64,000 bases of DNA from Cladochytrium replicatum (lineage: Eukaryota > Chytridiomycota > Chytridiomycetes > Cladochytriales > Cladochytriaceae): positions 186,001-250,000 of the forward strand of contig JAHLKD010000054.1 of assembly GCA_025526935.1 (NCBI GenBank). Direction: 5' to 3'. The translations under genes were made by a program, and so were the position numbers. Shown piece by piece: positions 57,483 through 64,000 of this stretch; the stretch's first letter is position 1; each line of letters begins with the position of its first letter. The notes under the pieces were generated by a model. That model was given only the letters and a program-made list of their open reading frames with translations. It was not told where the DNA came from and searched no databases.

Positions 57483-60400
57483 ATGGCCAAACGAAGAGGA
57501 GGAGGCACCAGGAAGGGAAGCGGCAGGAGAAACACGAACGGAAAGCCAGAGCAAGGCGGAGGCTCAAGGGGTCGCGGTCGTGGAAGAGGCGGACGATCGC
57601 ATGCAGACATCTCAGCAAGTCGTGGTGCTAATGCACTCGAGCGACTAGTTACCCTTGGTCTCAACGATCAGATGACCATCAATATCAAGTCTGGAAGAAA
57701 TTCAAAGAAGCATGGCGGAAAACAGAGTGGCAAACAGAAACGCAAGGAGAAGGGTATTGGCAAGAAGCACGACCCGAGCATCCCGAGGTGATAATAACCC
57801 CATCAACAAAAGCGATAACCCCATCTCAATACTTACATTGAAACATGCAGATTGCACCTCTCTCAACCGACGTTGGCAAGACTCAGAAGTGCCATTGCAG
57901 ATTACGCAGCCGCAAAGCTCATGCTTGCGGGATTGCGCGAGTCCGACAGCTCTAGTTCTAGCTCCGATTCGGAATCTGACGAGCCCTCAATTAGGCGATC
58001 CAACTTTAGCCGGAAAGGTGCGAGGGTAGACGACTCGGGCGATGAACTGTTCGAAGAGGACCAGGACGATTACTACGATTCTGAAAACTCAGAAGGCGAC
58101 ATCGGATCGGATGTAGAAGATAATTATTCTGAGGGAGAAGAAGATATAGAGGATTGGGACGATGGGCTTGATGATGAAGCTGATGATATCGAGTATGACA
58201 CGGAGGAAGAAGAAGAAGAAGATGATGATGATGATGATGATGATGATGGTGACGAGGATTACGATGGAGAGAGCGATCAGGTTGATCAATCTGATGGATA
58301 TCCGTCAAATGTCCGAAAGGAGAGTGGCAACTCCGAACTTAAGCTTTTGACATGTTTTGGTATTCCCGCTCAATTGGCATCTCGTATGCTCAGTGGCTCG
58401 GGTTCACAGGCAGGTGCTTTCCCCGAATATGTGTTTGCATTGCGCACTTTATTTGGTCTTCTCTCTCCAGTCCTCGTCACATCACCACCACCTCGAGCTG
58501 ATCCGCTTTGGGATGAAAGGATCTTGAGCTTGTACCATGTTACGGCTGAAGAAGCACAGCAACTCGCGTTTCTTGAATTTTCGAGCCTACGCGATTCGAT
58601 TGCAGGATGTAGTGGGGAGATCGAGGACGCGGACGGATGCGGATCCTACTGTTGCATCGAAGTTCCGTCGGAGAATGTCCAGTGGATGAAAGATATACTT
58701 CCGGCAATGTTGACAGAAGATTCATTTTCTGAAGACCTCGAAGTGGTTTTTTGGTTTCGGTCGGGAAGTTTGTACCCGTTTGAGTCGCCCATCTGCGCCA
58801 TAAGATCTGAAAAAGCTTCTCCAGCAATTCTGGCGGTTTCGGTAATTCTGCAAGAGATCGCGGAAAGCTATGTCGGTGCCAGCGGACTCATCTCAAAGAC
58901 AATGGACTCACTCAGGAATGCCGATGACGTCGTTAGTCTAGTTATGACTCGATTTCCAGACGGGATCCGCTCAGCTCTTGCTGGAACGGAGAATGCAATG
59001 TTTCAGAATGATGGACCAAGTGCCCGCGTGCTGAGATTGGTTGGAACGACTGAACCAAAGAGCAAAAGCACAAACGCTGTGAAACCACAAGCTCGACCAT
59101 CTGAGGATGGAATCACCAATTATGACTGGCGCTCAATTCGTCCAGGCTCGCGCGTAGATGTTATTCAAAAGCAGGATCAACGAACAGGGAGAATGGTTCA
59201 GGGTATTGTTGAACAAAGTAAGGCGTTTAGATTTTCAAAATGCGTTTACGTTGCTTATGGTACTTTAGTTTTGACAAGAGGCGCACATCATCGCGGTATT
59301 AAAGTTCGCTTAGTGGATGGACGGGTTGGGCGAGTGCAGAGATTGTTTCCCAACCCGGCCAAGGCGGCGACAATATCAGATTCGCCAGTTACCCAGAAGT
59401 CTAACAATCCAGGCAAGACGGGGGCATCATCAGACACTCCAGTCATCCAGAAGTCTGACAATCGGGCCAAGATTGCGCCAACATCAAATTCGCTTACCCA
59501 CAAGTCACAACGAATTGAAGAGTTGGCAGCTTCACTACGCACTTCTGAAAAAGATACATCGTCGACGTCAAATACTGCACTACCACAACGTTCAAATCCC
59601 GCTGATGATCGAGCCTCTTTTTCCGAGCATAAGACTGAGAAACTTCGTGAGAATAACGTAATGGGAAAGAATATCCATCCTTTGATTAGGCTCGACACAG
59701 ATGTACTGGACGAACTGAGTGCCCAGGAAACGGCCATCGAACCTCCAGAACTGGTTCAAACTGCTGCTTTGGACGTGAAACCAAATCTTGCGGACAAGAA
59801 GGAGAAGGGTACAAAAGCAAATAATGGGTCACCAGCAAAGGACTCAGCTCGTGCGAGCAAAGAGCTACTTGACGCTTTCCGAGTCCAACAGCGCACTGGG
59901 AGGTATCAATCCATGCAGGCATCGAGGAAGGCGCTTCCCTCATGGCAGAAGCGCGATGAACTTATCTCTGCGCTGAAAGCTCGGCATCGAGTCATTGTGA
60001 TTTCTGGTGAAACCGGATGTGGAAAGGTAATACCATACGATTGATTTGCAAACCGCTCAACATGTTGCTTCAGACCACGCAAGTTCCGCAATATATCTTA
60101 GACCACTTTGTTGAGACATCGCGCGGTGCCGAGTGCAAGATTCTCTGTACACAGCCCAGGCGTATCTCTGCAATTGGCGTTTCAGAGAGAGTAGCGAAGG
60201 AACGTGGAGAAAATCTTGCACAGACTGTTGGTTACCAGATTCGACTTGAATCAAAAATGTCGGAAAAGACCAGGATTCTGTTCTGCACTACCGGAATCTT
60301 GCTGCGACGGTTGGAAGGCGGGTTTGCAGCTGCAGTGGATTCTAATTCTGATGAAGTGGGAATTGATGAATTCTCCCACATTATTATTGATGAGGTTTGT

Positions 60401-63241
60401 TGGAGTTTCTCAATCTCCTTTATCTTAACGATTTGTTGAAGGTCCACGAAAGAAGTCTGGAAAGCGACTTTTTGCTCATGGTTCTCAAAGACCTGCTGCA
60501 GATTAGGTACCTTTAGAAGTCACTTTAGTAGTTCATAAACTGACCAGTCGATGCAACAGGAAAGATCTTACTGTCGTCCTTATGTCAGCAACCCTCAACG
60601 CGAACCTCTTCCGTGAGTACTTCTCGAATTCTGCAAACGATGTTCCACACATCCATATGGAGGGTCGAACGTTCCCCGTCAACTCCATATTCCTTGAGGA
60701 TGTGCTCCGCGATACACGCTACGCTCCTCCTCCCGGTTCCGAACTTGCACGCCGAAGTTTTGCCACTAGGCCGCAAAAGCCCGCTGGCTGGGGGAACATG
60801 AATATCGAGGACCGACCCGCGGATGATTTGCCCGATGACAAGTTAACACTTCAAGAGTTTGAGCAGCGATACGCTTCGCTTGGGCAGGATGTCGTCCGAT
60901 GTTTAGGCGCAATCGACACCGAAAAGATTCAGTACCCACTGATTGAAATGGTGATCGAAGAGAAGATTCGGGAGCTTCTTGGATTTGAGCCATCGTGTAA
61001 CAATGCCCAGCCATCTTCATCAAATAACCGAGGAGAATCTCGCGGGAGAGGTCGTCGCGGAAAGCGTAGGGCCGGTCGAGGAGAATCACATGGCAGCGAC
61101 CGTGGTGGTAAACAAGGCGGGCCTTCATCCGAACACGGGAGCGGATTCAAAAGCATTCCTGGTGACTTCGAAGGCTCGTCAACTAGTTACAGTAAGGTGT
61201 CAGAGGAGAAAGAGAGCCGTGGAATCCTAGTATTCCTTCCAGGATATGCAGAGATACAGAAACTGATGGAAACATTGATGGCGAATCGCTTCATTCGCGA
61301 GTCGACAACGTTCACTGGTACACGGCGTGGCAATATTGGAACAGGGCGAAGTTGGATATTCCCACTTCATTCGACCCTGTCGTCTGAAGAGCAGATTCGT
61401 GTCTTTGAATGGCCAGATCCTGGATGTGTCAAGGTAGTCATTTCAACTAATGTCGCTGAAACGTCGATCACCGTGGATGATGTTGTGTTTGTTGTCGATT
61501 CTGGAAAGATGAAGGAAACACGATTCGATCCATCAAAAGGAATGGCTAGCTTGGAAGAAGTGTGGGTGTCTCGAGCTAGTGCTCTCCAGCGCCGGGGCCG
61601 TGCAGGACGTGTGAGCGAGGGAGACTGCATTCATATGTTCACTCGATGGACGTTCGATAATGTTCTAGCGCCTCAGCAAATACCTGAGATCCAGCGAACA
61701 GCTCTTGAGCAACTCTGCCTAAGAATCAAGGTCCTGCCTTTCCTAACGGGGAAGATCCAATGGGTACGAAGACAGGTAGAGATTTATTTCCAAATCCTAA
61801 TTTTCAAATACTAGGTGCTGTCAAAAGTAATTGAGCCTCCGTCGATGGATGCAGTAAAAGCTGCAATTCAGACGCTTCAAACACTTCGGGTAAGAAAACT
61901 TGCGTGCCGTCAAGCTCGGACTTATTTCGCCCCGGTAGGCGCTAACACAGGACGAATCATTGACTCCGCTCGGTTTTCATTTGGGACGACTTCCAGTTGA
62001 CGTTCGGGTGTGTTGACTTGTATCTATTTCAAGTGCCTTACTCAATCACTGTATTTATTTAAAGATCGGCAAGATGATTTTGTTCGGGGCAATATTCAAG
62101 TGTCTTGATCCCATATTGACGATTGCCTCAACGCTTTCCATTAAATCACCGTTCGTACGTCCCTTTGACAAAAGGCAGCTAGCCGATGAAAAATTCAAGG
62201 TTAACTCATTGAAGCTTCTGACTCTTTCTGTTTGCTAACATTTTTGGTCAGGCATTTTCAACAGGGATGTCGGATCATCTCACGCATTTGACTGCATATA
62301 ATGAATGGCTTGCCGCTCGAGCCAAAGGGATGAGAGCAGAGCGCGAATTTTGCTTTGCAAACTTCCTTTCGTCCAAAACGCTTAGTGAGTTTGGCGTATC
62401 GGTAGCATTTGCGGTACTGACGCTGAGATTTAAGCACAAATTGCGGGTACGAAGCGTCAGCTTGCTGAGCTGCTTTCGGAGATTGGATTCGTGAAGAATA
62501 AAATTCGAGCCCGCGAGATGGAACGACTTGGTGGCTGGAAATCCGACGGAGTTGCGCTTGCAATCAATGAGAGTTGGAAAGACGACGGATCTGGTGGTGC
62601 TTCTAGAACTGGGCAACAACGTCGCGAGCCGCAAACTGTTGCTGTGGACGATTGGGAACTCATCAAGGCTGTAATGGTTGCTGGATTGTATCCCAATGGT
62701 ATGGAGAGTCTATTTACTACCTTTCTAGCTGCTGTCTCATCGTTCGCTTTAGTTGCAAAAGTGGCCGGTGAAAACGTTAATGTTATTCAGTTGGATGGCA
62801 GTGAACAAGTGTTTGTTCACCCATCCTCGGTGGTATGTAGTTTCATGTCAATTCGTTTAAATTTCCTGAACTTTTCTCTAGAATTGGGGTGTTACACGTT
62901 TCCCGTCACCATTCCTGATATTCAACGAGAAGATGAAGACATCAAAGGTATACTTGCGAGATTCAGCTCCAGTCAGTCCTGTAGCACTCGCTTTCTTTGG
63001 AGGGAAGCTCGTTTTCGACAAATCGAAGAAGCTGCTGAAGATGGGAACAGGACATATATCCTTCCATACCTCACAGAAGGTGGCAGGAGTGGTCGAGAGT
63101 GCTCGGACTGCATTGGATGAGGTTCTTGCCGCCAAGATCGCTGACCCTTTGCTGGACGTTTCTGAATCAAGGATCATGGGTGTCATTGTGGATGTGGTAA
63201 CGGACGGAAGGCATAGCGGAGCTACCAATTATGGCAAATAA
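57483..63241 (+). CDS. DEVH-box RNA helicase, DHX57/DHX29-like, with RWD-like and RGG regions
   Basis: Large DEAH/RHA-type helicase. The N-terminus is RGG-rich ([14 protein letters not shown]), followed by an acidic run of Asp/Glu (58200-58260) and an RWD-like domain (about 58580-58900: [29 protein letters not shown]). Helicase motifs: [15 protein letters not shown] (I), [16 protein letters not shown] (Ia), [24 protein letters not shown] (II, intron inside the motif), LMSATLN (III), [21 protein letters not shown] (V), QRRGRAGR (VI). HA2 and OB-fold domains follow ([27 protein letters not shown]). A second RGG block (about 61030-61130) sits between the two RecA lobes. Many short introns in the 3' half were followed by motif only. 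Relatives act in translation initiation or RNA surveillance. Confidence 0.87.
58200..58262 (+). repeat. GAA/GAT repeat coding for acidic run
   Basis: Consecutive GAAGAAGAA and GATGATGAT codons encode an uninterrupted Glu/Asp tract in the helicase N-terminus. Likely polymorphic in length. Confidence 0.85.
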
Positions 63242-63308
63242 TCTGTTGTGGTTTGTGATTCCAATATAATAATAAGTTCCAGAGGCAAAAACAGGCGTAG
63301 GACACCAT

Positions 63309-64000
63309 TTAGACCGATGATTCAAGCACAATCTGTCGAAGGCTCGCCGAGTATTCGTTAAGCGAGTGTTTCAAGAGGCTCATGTAAGGGATCAAGGCAG
63401 GAACCAGTTCTACACCAAAAAGCAACTTCTCGCTTTCACCTTGAACCACCGACTTGGCCGCCGCCGCCGCGGCCTTTGCTGCGCTGGCTAGGGCAGCAGG
63501 GTTTCGTGTCTGCAAGGTGGTCGGTTGAGAGTCGAATGAGTCTCGGTTTTCGCCGGGCATGAATACAGGGCTCGCACCGAGCTTTGGCGCGCTGGAGTCT
63601 TCGTCATCAATATGCAAAAACGGATCTTCTTCGTCCCACGCAACCGCTGTCCTTGTTGTGCTCAGGCTGACGTTACGTCCAACATCGCCGAGAGTAGAGA
63701 AAGGATCACTGTCTTCAAGAGAGCATGTGCCTACAAGCTCCACAATCTCATCCATGATAGTTGCGAAGACTTGGATGTGGCGGCCGGGAGGTCCCAAAGC
63801 GTCTGATTCTGACCCGATTGTGCGACTTGCCTCCGAATCATCCGCATACTGGGCAAGGTCGACCAGCACTTTCACCTTCTCCATTTGTGAACCGTATTTT
63901 GTGTCCAGCTCAGAAACGAATGGAGAAAACTCAGCTTCTCGTCGTAGGCCATCTGCTTTTATTTTCACATCGTCGTACAAGAGCTTCATATCTGCTCATA
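63309..64000 (-). CDS. 3' end of an unidentified gene
   Basis: The minus-strand frame is open from the right edge region (63989 at least) to a stop at 63309, giving 226 residues. It begins in a charged, helical stretch (KLLYDDVKIKADGLRREAEF), has an acidic middle (AWDEEDPFLHIDDED), an Ala run (ALASAAKAAAAAAKSV) and a helical end (LIPYMSLLKHSLNEYSASLRQIVL). The Met at 63989 may be internal; the 5' part is outside the window. I do not recognise the family. It converges on the helicase gene with only 67 bp between stops. Confidence 0.6.

Noticed and set aside
1-64000. CRISPR array, rRNA genes or bacterial operons
   Set aside because: No regularly spaced short repeats, no rRNA-like blocks, and the genes are intron-bearing and eukaryotic.

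Overview
The window looks like nuclear DNA from an early-diverging, probably zoosporic (chytrid-type) fungus. The reasons are: many short introns (about 46-110 nt) with GTAAGT/GTATGT-like donors; fungal-only families (Zn2Cys6 transcription factor with a fungal transcription-factor domain, Nrg1-like C2H2 repressor, GH5_12 sterol/ceramide glucosidase); and genes that Dikarya mostly lack but early-diverging lineages keep (VMP1, a DHX57/DHX29-like helicase, and a likely minor-spliceosome AT-AC intron). The assignment is inference; no marker RNA is present.

Layout. 1-6.3 kb is a graveyard of decayed retroelements: a Ty3/gypsy reverse transcriptase/RNase H region present as a ~660-bp inverted duplication, a degenerate coiled-coil reading frame and a solo LTR. 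6.35-11.2 kb has Elongator subunit ELP4 (+) convergent with a GH5_12 glucosidase (-). 11.2-13.4 kb is gene-poor with a retroelement scrap. 13.4-17.9 kb has VMP1 (+) and a cytochrome b5-acyl-CoA dehydrogenase fusion (+) with two 3-nt microexons. 19.0-23.2 kb has a divergent pair, an F-box protein (-) and a coiled-coil protein (+). 24.4-26.1 kb holds an unresolved, possibly decaying secreted-protein gene. 26.7-34.6 kb is a run of three transcription factors, all on the minus strand. 35.7-38.6 kb is the standout: a three-exon gene for a 946-residue TIR / NB-ARC / Sel1-like / LRR protein, a plant-TNL-like NLR architecture that is not typical of fungi. 39.8-41.1 kb is a retroelement junction whose LTR matches, in opposite orientation, the solo LTR at 4.6-4.8 kb.

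41.3-64 kb is dense and ordinary: WrbA-like quinone reductase (-), secreted subtilisin with a Thr linker (+), a small unknown gene (+), the mitochondrial GTP/GDP carrier GGC1 (-), cohesin loader SCC2 (-), a bacterial-looking GH3 glycosidase (-) only 79 bp from a divergent DEVH helicase (+), and the 3' end of an unknown gene (-) running off the right edge.

For ELP4, VMP1, the acyl-CoA dehydrogenase, the NLR, the WrbA-like gene, two C2H2 factors, GH3 and the coiled-coil gene I added exon lengths by hand and each sums to a whole number of codons. Other gene models are given as spans with key splice junctions only.
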